Assembly (NCBI GenBank): GCA_963169105.1
Contig: OY720642.1
Location: 77,912,716-77,976,715, forward strand
Direction: 5' to 3'
Source: Ceriagrion tenellum
Lineage: Eukaryota > Arthropoda > Insecta > Odonata > Coenagrionidae
Length of the DNA: 64,000 nucleotides
Made by a program: the position numbers and the translations under genes. This document shows positions 48,901 through 52,036 of the stretch, piece by piece. The first letter of the stretch is position 1, and every line of letters starts with the position of its first letter. The notes under the pieces are model-generated. The model made no database searches, was not told the DNA's origin, and saw nothing but the letters and a program-made list of their open reading frames with translations.

Positions 48901-51446
48901 CAGGGGGATAGGCAAGCCATGACCCACCAGTGGGTCATGCCACTGCAAACGTGTTAAGGGGTGCAATTTTTTCAGGAATAGTGACTAAGACACTTATTCT
49001 TATCCTATTTACCATCCCCGAGCACCCACAAGAATTTGAACTGCCACCTATCCAAGTGCAAGGCAGCAATTATGGTATGTGGCACCACAGTTAACTAAAA
49101 GTGAATCGTTTACATAATAGCAACCCTGCTAAGAGTCAAAACAAAAATTCAGAATTATTCACAAAATTTCATCTTGTTTAATGCATCATACTCAACAATG
49201 TTGTAATCGTGTCTACATCTCCAAATAGTGTTTTGCAAATGCAGTTTTTCACCATGGTTTGTCACAATGAATTCCATTATTTCAAGGGGGCCAGACCTGA
49301 GGTTTGTAATACCATCTATTTTGTTTTTTTTTCAAATAGCATCATGTATTTAGAGATGACTTTAAGCTGGACTAATAATTTCGGTCTGTATATTTGAAAC
49401 TATTTTTGCACTTCATATTTTCAGTTTCTACAGTGTAAGCATGCAAGGTATCAAATCCTTTTTTCAAGCAAAAATATATATCCACTGACCTGATTACCAG
49501 CCGAACCTTGTCTGGGAGATTTCCAATTTCCACCTCCACTGGATCCTTGGCTCCTTGGCTCAGTTCGGCTAGATGAGCTGCGTCCATATTCTTCAGGGCC
49601 ACGGACACAAAAAGATTTCTCCTTCCTGGCAATTGCACTCTGCAACACTGACTCCCCAGTATCCTTTGATCTCCGTGCTGAGCGCTTGAGGTCTTGATGA
49701 GCAAGAGTAAGCCCTGACGCAGCACCCTCAAGAAGCACAGGATCCAATCTTCGGGGACGTTCAACAGGAGGAGTAGGCCTAAGAATTCACAATTTCCATT
49801 AGCTCAGGAAATAAATGCAATTAATACACAATAAATAGGGATTTTACAAGCAATAGTATGCACAACCATCTGTACAGAACAGAACATATATAGTACATTT
49901 AGAAGTACAAAATGCCATTGCTTCTCTGAGCATTAAATTGGGTTTTGAAGCATAGCAGGAGATAGAAATAAATTTCTCACCAAAAACACCAATCTAGAAA
50001 TAGACTCTTTCCCAGCTCAGGAGAGAGAAATGAGGAGGTCAGCATGAAACAAGCAGTATCACTGAAAAACTATCATAAGTGGGTATTATCCACAATAGAA
50101 AAACAACAACAAACCAATAATCAAGGTTCAGCCAACTGATTCCTAACTTTCACTTCAAATTCAATCATAAATTTGTATAAGTTCATGCTCTTACAATCAA
50201 CTGAGCACTGGGAGCGATGTACACTCCTCACCATCTAGACAAAAACAGATATACGTGAGTTTCCAGATTCGACTGGAAGAGAGGAATTTTCAGCAAGTTG
50301 GAGGTGGAATGGGGAAGGTTTAATAAGAATTTTTTCTAGATAGTGGTAATTGGTGGCCTTGGAGGGGAGGAAACAAGTGGGATGGGTACATAAATGTATT
50401 GGATGTCTTCCATCGGAAAGTAATGGGATTGGTTCATGTCTCAGTTCATGGTAGAGATGCACTGTTCACCAATGAACAAGTCCGAAGGAAGAACAAAACA
50501 ATAATTGAAAATTTCTATAATTATCAGTTTTATCAAAATTATGATTAAAAATGAATACATATGGATGAACTTAGAGGCAGCAGCTAATAGTTGAAGGGCT
50601 AGGGAGGATAAAGCAAGCTTGGATGAGAGGGCAGAAGGTCCTCCTCAGATATCAGTGGAGGGATACCTGAAAGCTTAGTTCCACCATCCTTATATGCTTC
50701 TCTAAACCTGACAGCACCAACCACATTGACAAATACCACCATATTTTGCAATACCTCTATGTCTTTACTCAAAAAACCAAAGGATATGAAAAATATTTAA
50801 TAATAAAAATTGTCATCCTCCTCCTTCACCTTCCTTTACTCAAAAAAGCAAAGGATATAAAAAAATATTTTTTGAGCAAGACTTACCGTAAGGGTGGAGG
50901 TGGTTTCTCCCCTGATTCTCCTTTGACTCTACTCCTCAGGGCCATCTTTCCAACCTGTCCACCAGGTGTCCCCTCCACATCCTCATTCCCCACTTCTGGA
51001 ACTAGAATCGGAGGATTACTATCTGCTCCAGCTTCTGAGGACCCTTCATCAGGCCGTGGTCGACCTCCTCCATTGTCATCACCATCTCCACCACCCAACT
51101 TCCGGTCCGATGATCTGCCCATCCTTGACCTTGGGGTGTCTTCAAGTCCACTGCCAGATGGTCTTGAGGCCCTACTTGCACTACGACGGGAGGGCCTCTC
51201 TGGATCCTGGGACTCTCCCCGTGAGACACCAGCTGGACCTCTGTTAAATTCACTTTTCATCTCACCCAAGATCTTCTCAATCAGAGTGCTGCTGACTTTG
51301 TCCCCACCACCCCCACCTCTACGTCCAACCTTCTTTATTCCCTCACCTTCTTCTTCAACTTCTTCATCATCATCATCGTCGTCATCATCATATTCTTCTT
51401 CCTCCTTCACCTTCCTTTCACGCCAACTGGATCTGTCAGAACTCAT
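6734..51446 (-). CDS. G9a: G9a/EHMT histone H3 lysine-9 methyltransferase, complete 18-exon gene
   Basis: Encodes a nuclear methyltransferase of the EHMT1/EHMT2 (GLP/G9a) family, which in animals deposits H3K9 mono- and dimethylation. Eighteen GT-AG exons join in frame to 4527 nt, 1508 residues. Residues 1-550 are low-complexity, with an acidic run near 20-35 and long serine runs. A Cys-rich region spans about 550-720 (ILCCC, CCGL, CCPGCGMFC, CPHCG). Ankyrin repeats occupy about 848-1125, with cage residues Trp1011, Trp1016, Glu1019 and Trp1049. Pre-SET runs about 1163-1309, SET to about 1440 (GWGVR at 1329, YIGE, NHMC at 1392, ELGFDYG), post-SET Cys1448, Cys1450, Cys1455. The ATG follows an in-frame stop, TAA then AAG. 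Introns hold most of the transposons here. EHMT identity rests on ankyrin plus SET order and extended SET similarity. A 5' non-coding exon probably lies further right. Confidence 0.96.
7640..8608 (-). mobile_element. Internally deleted mariner-family element
   Basis: Imperfect terminal inverted repeats of about 27 bases: TGTTCAAAATATAATGGGA at the left end pairs with TGATTCAAAAAGTAACAGGA read from the right. Minus-strand fragments read DDPQPGRLS, then a helix-turn-helix region (TQKIENLL...QTNRELAG), LHRVAANFVPSL, then jump to HDNTPATHP and finish CVAQWKQPWNKFI, the order of a mariner transposase with the middle of its catalytic domain missing. Frameshifts and stops abound. It sits in the intron between G9a exons 17 and 18. 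Confidence 0.8.
8909..9084 (-). CDS. G9a: G9a exon 17 (SET catalytic core)
   Basis: Residues 1373-1431. Carries YCIDARRYGNVARFINHMC: Asn1392 and His1393 belong to the NHxC motif that binds S-adenosylmethionine and forms the SET pseudoknot. Then VEHQDPHFPRIAFFANRDI and the start of ELGFDYG. Acceptor TTATTTTGTAG, donor GTAAGT. Confidence 0.96.
10099..10177 (-). CDS. G9a: G9a exon 16 (SET)
   Basis: Residues 1346-1372, the SET insert (SET-I): YIGEIISDSEADQREDDSYL then FDLDNK. Acceptor TTCACTTGTAG, donor GTGAGT. 79 nt. A truncated hAT lies upstream in the adjoining intron. Confidence 0.95.
10330..12917 (-). mobile_element. 3'-truncated hAT transposon (BED-finger type)
   Basis: The 5' terminal repeat is at 12900-12917, reading TAGGGATGGGCGAGCAGC on the minus strand, followed by subterminal CTCGA/GACTCGA repeats. 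The transposase begins near 11503. It has a BED zinc finger (WKYFTKCSSVDSDCNTCKG... LIRHLQKH), MAIDYQPYSSVEDSGFREVV and TTDIWTS, a stop near 10964, then IVADNARNMMAAVFG, CLAHTMQLAINDAKK and RWNSEYNM. The frame shifts near 10640. Coding stops at 10330, so the C-terminal hAT dimerisation domain and 3' terminal repeat are lost. It is the same family as the copy at 24.8-27.8 kb. Both lie in G9a introns, in opposite orientation. Confidence 0.88.
13222..13393 (-). CDS. G9a: G9a exon 15 (end of pre-SET, start of SET)
   Basis: Residues 1289-1346. Contains FECNQACLCNRVTC, the second half of the nine-Cys zinc cluster, then GWGVRTLRMIPKGSYVCE, the first SET strands. Donor GTAAGT, acceptor TTTTTCAG. Confidence 0.95.
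13995..14374 (-). CDS. G9a: G9a exon 14 (pre-SET, with insertion)
   Basis: Residues 1162-1289. Pre-SET landmarks are present (VQCVNEID, YISENC, IDRSISSLHSCKC, CLCASSSVRCWYDEEGKL). Between Cys1220 and Cys1264 lie 43 residues, where vertebrate EHMTs have 8. The extra part is Gly/acidic rich and holds an adjacent Cys pair (1241, 1242). Acceptor GCTTTTAG, donor GTGAGT. The frame is open throughout. Confidence 0.93.
15028..15273 (-). CDS. G9a: G9a exon 13 (ankyrins 7-8, linker)
   Basis: Residues 1080-1162. Ankyrin 7 (TPLHVAARQNNYEVVVLLLA) and a partial eighth (GETPLDCC), then the helical linker to pre-SET ending PTPRILT. Donor GTGAGT is taken inside the string ACTAAGTGAG. This gives Asn-Asp-Ile-Ser-Arg-Gly across the junction, as in other EHMT proteins. 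Confidence 0.92.
15359..15517 (-). CDS. G9a: G9a exon 12 (ankyrin 6)
   Basis: Residues 1027-1080. Contains NIALHWSAFSGSLEVSEILL, whose Trp1049 is the fourth expected cage residue. Donor GTAAGT, acceptor CATAG. A Tigger element occupies most of the intron upstream of it. Confidence 0.93.
16180..16823 (-). mobile_element. Penelope-like element fragment with inverted terminal copies
   Basis: Minus-strand translation of 16462-16745 gives HRRHFRLGQPEKSAGVEHSL, then IIWDDTTVL and RLTKEAIEIRL...NNFNRDTGY, the C-terminal GIY-YIG endonuclease portion of Penelope-like retroelements. A 60-base segment containing GAAACGTCGGCTGCCTATGA occurs on both sides in inverted orientation (about 16310-16370 and 16762-16823), as expected for the terminal repeats of these elements. 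It is nested in the Tigger leader, so it inserted after the Tigger. Confidence 0.82.
16356..16392 (-). ncRNA. Hammerhead-ribozyme-like motif (a)
   Basis: Minus strand: CTTGAGAAT in the place of CUGAUGA, then a GGGT...ACCC helix, GAAAC and GTC. The order fits a minimal hammerhead in Penelope terminal repeats, but the first box departs from consensus. Confidence 0.45.
16836..18045 (+). pseudogene. Tigger transposase, interrupted
   Basis: N-terminal pogo helix-turn-helix (FKRNVILFAEKNSNSAPGR), a stop near 16968, then a CENPB-type DNA-binding region (VSREIIQVKAKELARNLG ... FGASRSWVHKFMVRKG) and a DDE_1 nuclease domain. Acidic catalytic sites are visible as NADQMPVYFD, LVLDSYRGHIT and a third region MTSQLQPLDVCVN, where the usual acidic residue is Asp of PLDV. 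In-frame stops at about 17711 and 17828 break the C-terminal third. The tail ends in an acidic segment (SEDDELWQSSD). Such proteins cut and paste their own element. This one is inactive as read. Confidence 0.88.
19247..19485 (-). CDS. G9a: G9a exon 11 (ankyrins 4-5)
   Basis: Residues 948-1027. Ankyrin 4 (GMTALHLASKSGNLEAAQEL) carries a roughly 25-residue loop before ankyrin 5 (GWTPLVWGCEHRHLDVVRFL). Trp1011, Trp1016 and Glu1019 match three of the aromatic-cage residues by which EHMT ankyrins bind methylated H3K9. Confidence 0.93.
20227..20456 (-). CDS. G9a: G9a exon 10 (ankyrins 2-3)
   Basis: Residues 871-947. Two ankyrin repeats, LQTALHVAAAGGHMACVHVL and STPLMLAVRAGHNDVVAYLV. Acceptor TTTTTTGCAG, donor GTTAGT. 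The open frame continues 5' into the intron but the acceptor and phase set the edge. Confidence 0.92.
20639..20675 (-). ncRNA. Hammerhead-ribozyme-like motif (b)
   Basis: Minus strand: CTTGAAAAT, helix GGCA/TGCT, GAAAC, loop CTGG, then GTC. It sits at the 3' end of the Penelope-like element, where these ribozymes are known to lie. Confidence 0.5.
20639..22190 (-). mobile_element. Penelope-like retroelement, 5'-truncated
   Basis: Minus-strand reverse transcriptase from about 22171 to 21287: LVSFDITNLFTSVP, TTGLTMGSPISPILAEIFM, the catalytic RYVDDILCMW, and INFLDLTI. After stops near 21287, a GIY-YIG endonuclease follows (GVLKLKCDDCAISYISQTGR and KDRVKEH at about 21056-21190) and continues in fragments to about 20850. 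The 3' end carries a terminal-repeat segment with a hammerhead-like core at 20639-20675. The N-terminus is missing to the right of 22190. It resides in the 10-kb intron between G9a exons 9 and 10. Confidence 0.9.
22260..24357 (+). mobile_element. Non-LTR retrotransposon, 3' half (I/Jockey-like reverse transcriptase)
   Basis: Plus-strand fragments read in order: FNDSFVTSQ, IIKLLKSFTLNKSPGVDEF, then after a frameshift NYRPISLLSIFSKILEK, FIDITKAFDSID, CDVPQGYVLGPVLFLMYVNG and the catalytic FADDVAL. Thumb-region sequence KTKYMCYN and SSFKYLGVTLDECLKW follows. Stops at about 22941, 23096, 23348 and 23704 inactivate it. The end is an AATAAA-like stretch followed by a short (ATT) repeat at 24338-24355, a tail type seen in I-like elements. 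The 5' half with the endonuclease is absent. Confidence 0.87.
24850..27771 (+). mobile_element. hAT transposon (BED-finger type), decayed
   Basis: Plus-strand pieces: BED finger 24862-24990 (FIWDFFTKCADKTTAKCNFC... LQSKH); IAIDLQPYSVVTERGFQRVV (25640); then, after a stop near 25738, the RNaseH-like core 25824-26405 with FIISDNARNYTAALA, CLAHTLQLAIADAKK and CPTRWNSEFDML; then LKPFKEATVDIS and CMMLDPRYKDR; and the C-terminal dimerisation domain at 27130-27378 (YLPIPATQVCSERQFST, then RQNLQPEHVEQLVFL). The 3' terminal repeat ends ACATCCCTA at 27771, with GACTCGA subterminal repeats from about 27696. The 5' terminal repeat was not found. It is more complete than the sibling at 10.3-12.9 kb. Confidence 0.88.
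27880..27965 (-). repeat. tRNA-like fragment, possible SINE
   Basis: Minus strand contains GTGGGTTCGAATCCCATTGC, an excellent tRNA T-loop/B box. No matching A box or acceptor stem pairs at the expected distance, so I read it as a SINE or tRNA pseudogene fragment and not a working tRNA. Confidence 0.4.
28831..29166 (-). pseudogene. Tigger transposase C-terminal remnant
   Basis: Reads in a frame one base off from the upstream DNA-binding ORF: FTDQEIVEMVVNDDKTESED spans the junction and matches the segment that normally follows the DDE domain. It ends in a helical, serine-rich tail (QMTIVDMFKKATKDGQESSS). The deletion joint therefore lies near 29200, and the frame change prevents a fused product. 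Confidence 0.75.
29168..29620 (-). CDS. CENPB/Tigger DNA-binding domain protein (nuclease lost)
   Basis: 150 residues, uninterrupted. Residues 15-60 form a Psq-type helix-turn-helix (RTLTIPEKVEVLKKLDSG, VTRLCDMYSVGSSKIYGIKK). Residues 80-145 match a CENPB/Tc5 helix-turn-helix (LDRELMQWFRLRRSEG, ISGQILMEQAKIFHAEL, FNR). The frame ends at TGA right after the point where the DDE domain should begin. Such truncated proteins can bind element ends without cutting. Whether it is expressed is unknown. Confidence 0.7.
   Translation of the reverse strand: MSNVSSYSSSKGAKRKHRTLTIPEKVEVLKKLDSGTSVTRLCDMYSVGSSKIYGIKKQKEKILKFFCESDTKKGMAIRKTMKEGSSADLDRELMQWFRLRRSEGLSISGQILMEQAKIFHAELNLTVPCDYLKGWLQKFNRTAFHGPGNC
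30607..30674 (-). CDS. G9a: G9a exon 9 (ankyrin 1)
   Basis: Residues 848-871. A 68-nt micro-exon encoding the first ankyrin helices, SLHQAARVGDVEKLLNVL. Acceptor CTCCACTTAG, donor GTAAGT. It lies isolated between a 3.0-kb and a 10-kb intron. Confidence 0.87.
30675..32829. other. G9a intron 8, no further feature
   Basis: AT-rich intronic sequence between exons 9 and 8. I found no coding exon, RNA gene or recognisable transposon in it. Confidence 0.4.
32830..33206. repeat. Tandem duplication, two ~190-base copies
   Basis: Copy 1 at about 32830-33014 and copy 2 at about 33015-33206 share the segments ACAAAAATTAAGAGATA, AATATAGCACAAGAAACTGT and TCACTCAGGGGATGATCAT. They differ by scattered substitutions and a short insertion in copy 2 (an extra AGCAGCTAG-type unit before CCATATATTC). 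Intronic, non-coding. Confidence 0.9.
33716..33970 (-). CDS. G9a: G9a exon 8
   Basis: Residues 763-848, a Pro/Ala-rich linker then a helix (TEAEKEKLEPLSKTLVYL) leading into the ankyrins. The donor is GTGTGTTT after GCAAG. Only this site gives the phase (2) needed to read exon 9 as RFPLKSLHQAA. Reading through would extend the frame to 33616 and lose the ankyrin join. Confidence 0.83.
34600..34865 (-). mobile_element. tRNA-derived SINE
   Basis: The minus-strand head has a near-consensus A box (TTGGTAGTTTAACTGG, 34824-34839) and B box (GGTTCGAGTCC, 34789-34799) at tRNA spacing. It continues into about 180 bases of unrelated body (34600-34783), the layout of an RNA polymerase III SINE. The acceptor stem does not close well, which argues against a functional tRNA gene. 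Left boundary is approximate. Confidence 0.6.
34866..36097. other. G9a intron 7, no further feature
   Basis: Non-coding intron between exons 8 and 7 with no motif or mobile element I can support. Confidence 0.4.
36098..36348 (-). CDS. G9a: G9a exon 7
   Basis: Residues 680-763. Continues the Cys-rich region (QCEWSKRRRG, HRDCELM, LCPHCGAP), then a linker ending IPPRKP. Acceptor ATTTAAAG, which has a weak pyrimidine tract, donor GTGAGT, phase 2. Confidence 0.83.
37225..37392 (-). CDS. G9a: G9a exon 6
   Basis: Residues 624-679, the core of the Cys/His-rich region typical of EHMT proteins between the N-terminus and the ankyrins: GCCGL, then CEVHRQRLARHNCCPGCGMFC. Both junctions are phase 0. The last bases and donor (CACTCAG then GTATGTTTAC) recur inside the fold-back element at about 37.56 kb. 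Confidence 0.88.
37513..37545 (-). ncRNA. Hammerhead-ribozyme-like motif (c)
   Basis: Minus strand: CTTGATGA, then a perfect GGCC...GGCC helix, GAAAC and GGTA. It is one base off the CUGAUGA consensus. Confidence 0.5.
37602..37635 (+). ncRNA. Hammerhead-ribozyme-like motif (d)
   Basis: Plus strand, the opposite arm of the same fold-back: CTTGATAAT, GGC...GCC helix, GAAAC, CGGTA. Confidence 0.45.
39330..39772. mobile_element. hAT MITE, 443 bp
   Basis: Exact 8-base target duplication CTTAAAAT at 39322-39329 and 39773-39780. Ends are imperfect inverted repeats (TAAGGATGAGTCGAATCC left, TAGGGATTAGTCGATTCC from the right), each followed by many subterminal GATTC/GAATC units. No coding capacity. 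The 8-base duplication and the TAGGG start place it with hAT elements. It lies in intron 5, its duplication ending 33 bases from exon 5. Confidence 0.9.
39814..40035 (-). CDS. G9a: G9a exon 5
   Basis: Residues 550-623. Opens the Cys-rich region with GRILCCCRERK and closes with SSDLLYCQ. Acceptor CATTTTGTAG, donor GTGTGT. A hAT MITE sits only 33 bases past its donor edge. Confidence 0.85.
40510..40668. repeat. Fold-back element with Penelope-type ends
   Basis: Inverted arms: AATAGGGTAACCTTTGTTTT...CGACTTACAGCCATGG on the left and CCATGGTCGTAAGTC...AAACAAAGTTAACCCTATT on the right. The left arm holds a hammerhead-like core on the minus strand (40550-40586). Located in intron 4. Confidence 0.75.
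40550..40586 (-). ncRNA. Hammerhead-ribozyme-like motif (e)
   Basis: Minus strand: exact CCTGATGA box, a weak GAC/GGT helix, exact GAAAC, then GTA. It has the best first box of the six copies, but stem II is poor. Confidence 0.45.
40700..42084. other. G9a intron 4, no further feature
   Basis: AT-rich intron. The open frames near 41436-41878 show no motif, lack splice support in phase with G9a and are probably chance. Confidence 0.4.
42085..42304 (-). CDS. G9a: G9a exon 4
   Basis: Residues 476-549. Contains KRPRR, a plausible nuclear localisation signal, followed by a second serine run. I chose the donor GTGCGT at 42079-42084 because it gives phase 0, as exon 5 needs. The open frame runs on to 41953 but would not join. 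Confidence 0.8.
43526..43551. repeat. Short perfect hairpin
   Basis: TTGCATGTCTCA and TGAGACATGCAA are exact reverse complements separated by AAAC. Intron 3, non-coding. It may be a fold-back remnant. Confidence 0.7.
43895..44195. repeat. Fold-back (inverted-repeat) element, ~300 bp
   Basis: Arms of about 140 bases are inverted copies. They run from CAGAAGATACTGTAGCC through CTCAGAGGGCAGCGAATG and TAGGAAAAATTC to GAGCATATAAGCATGCC, then back through GGCATGCTTATATGCTC to GGCTACAGTATCTTCTG. The spacer is about 20 bases. Non-coding MITE-like structure in intron 3, its right edge about 90 bases from the exon 3 donor. Confidence 0.88.
44286..44863 (-). CDS. G9a: G9a exon 3 (polyserine exon)
   Basis: Residues 284-476. 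A basic N-terminal half (RRPQAR, PARRRSR) is followed by an acidic stretch and then long uninterrupted serine runs encoded by mixed TCA/TCT/TCC and AGC-type codons, ending SPAVPDVVDR. Acceptor TATATTGCAG, donor GTTATT. The serine repeats make length variation between individuals likely. Confidence 0.85.
44864..46859. other. G9a intron 2, left part
   Basis: Apart from the unrecognised ORF at 45474-45926, I see only a GC-richer patch at about 46060-46400 that reads like an old repeat. No RNA gene or family could be assigned. Confidence 0.35.
45474..45926 (-). CDS. Unrecognised 150-residue ORF inside G9a intron
   Basis: Open for 150 codons on the minus strand. The more GC-rich middle (about 45590-45830) reads like coding sequence (QIHSWPQAMSVDGTETRNVV ... 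LVAREFYAEEYVHSAHG), preceded by an acceptor-like ATTATGTTAAG and followed by CACAG/GTAGCATACG, a possible donor. It could be an isolated exon of another gene, a retrocopy piece or part of a transposon. I recognise no family and would not rule out chance. Confidence 0.3.
   Translation of the reverse strand: MIKMKSKLKSKVNLSWLNLIVNLNYVKQIHSWPQAMSVDGTETRNVVASNTRLRKVSGVLLTCAPRQREALVPVRFLVAREFYAEEYVHSAHGVGRIFHCMDRARKGKKTQVAYDNIICNYNLSKIVILVLNYIMFAVIMTWLGSSIQFI
46860..48957 (+). mobile_element. piggyBac-family transposon, inactivated
   Basis: Transposase fragments on the plus strand: acidic N-terminus from about 46880 (DIEDDSDSPQSEEESGEDLS), then TSNTLVRNKQFHC. A frameshift near 47316 is followed by the DDE region: RNDLIRNVMSQDRFELQLKY, DETVVPWRSQLNFRQYL, KTYKYGIKCYKLC, and LYIDNFYTSVGPAEELL with GTLRLNRKGNP. 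A stop comes near 47918. The right end meets TTAA at 48954-48957 after subterminal palindromes. The left end was not located. It sits in G9a intron 2, antisense to the gene. Confidence 0.85.
48848..48945. repeat. Subterminal palindromes of the piggyBac end
   Basis: Three units close to GACCCACTGGTGGGTCAT occur at about 48849-48866, 48879-48895 and 48919-48937. Each folds as GACCCAC/GTGGGTC with a two-base centre. They probably form binding sites near the element end. Confidence 0.7.
49490..49778 (-). CDS. G9a: G9a exon 2
   Basis: Residues 187-283: a basic, serine-rich, probably disordered segment containing PTPPVERPRR. Acceptor TTCTTAG, donor GTCAGT. The splice phase (2 in, 0 out) matches exons 1 and 3. 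Confidence 0.85.
50763..50873. repeat. Short direct repeat next to exon 1 donor
   Basis: TTTACTCAAAAAA(C/G)(C/A)AAAGGATAT followed by an A/T run occurs twice with a 72-base period, ending 13 bases from the exon 1 edge at 50887. Intronic, non-coding. Confidence 0.65.
50887..51446 (-). CDS. G9a: G9a exon 1 (first coding exon)
   Basis: Residues 1-187. Starts at ATG (51444-51446) with an in-frame TAA two codons upstream, which fixes this as the first usable Met. Acidic tract (Asp/Glu run) near residues 20-35, then Arg/Ser/Gly-rich sequence without a fold I recognise. Donor GTAAGT at 50881-50886, phase 2. The likely acceptor of the preceding non-coding intron is TTACTTTCTAG with the exon edge at 51560, which would leave about 114 nt of 5' UTR in this exon. 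Confidence 0.88.
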
Positions 51447-51641
51447 CTTTTATATTCCACTTATTCAATTTGACCTTCCCAAGTGCCCAAAGCAAAACTT
51501 TTTGCACTCACAGCCAAAGTTCACTCGCTCATTACCTAACCCAGCCTCAACATAGCATTCCTAGAAAGTAATTCAATTATGACTATTTGATATGTAAAGA
51601 ATCTAACAATTTTCAGCAAGAATAATAGAATAAAATACAAC

Positions 51642-51678
51642 CCTGATAATGTCGCACAGCGACAAAACCTGGGTCGTG
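51642..51678 (+). ncRNA. Hammerhead-ribozyme-like motif (f)
   Basis: Plus strand: CCTGATAAT, a perfect GTCGC...GCGAC helix, AAAAC for GAAAC, loop CTGG and GTC. It lies between the gypsy element and G9a exon 1, with no other Penelope sequence beside it. Confidence 0.45.
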
Positions 51679-51796
51679 AGAATAAAAATCTCAGGTGGAA
51701 ATTACAATCTTTCAATCTTTAATCAAAATACAACCTTACCAAAAAATATGCAAATACTAAAAAAATATAAAAATCTACAAAAACATATTTAAGCAC

Positions 51797-51992
51797 TGTT
51801 GTGTGTTCATGTTTAAAATTGCCGCCGCACTTCTGCCGCTGTTCTGGAACTTTCCCGAACTTCCCCTTCCCTTCCCCTCCCAGGGTATAAAAGTGGGCGA
51901 GTCGCCGAGTATGGTATGTAGTGTATGCCACCCGCGGATGAATAAAGAAGGTTAGCAGAGAGAGAGTCGTTTCATTTCGAGCTAACGAGACA
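51797..51992 (+). repeat. gypsy 5' LTR
   Basis: 196 bases, TGT...ACA. Contains TATAAAAG at 51886-51893 and AATAAA at 51941-51946, the expected promoter and polyadenylation signals. It differs from the 3' LTR by about 24 extra bases in its left part (around ATGTTTAAAATTGCC) and one substitution near the end (GTCG against GTCT). Confidence 0.93.
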
Positions 51993-52006
51993 TGGTGACA
52001 GCGGAC
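51993..52006 (+). other. gypsy primer-binding site
   Basis: TGGTGACAGCGGAC begins immediately after the LTR. The leading TGG pairs with a tRNA CCA end. I cannot name the tRNA without a search. Confidence 0.7.
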
Positions 52007-52036
52007 TTTTCGGACTCAATTTGACCGCCGATCTAC

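Noticed and set aside
50746..51555. 269-codon plus-strand ORF
   Set aside because: It is the antisense of G9a exon 1. Its Pro/Ser-rich composition mirrors the Arg/Gly/acidic coding on the other strand, and it crosses the exon's splice sites.
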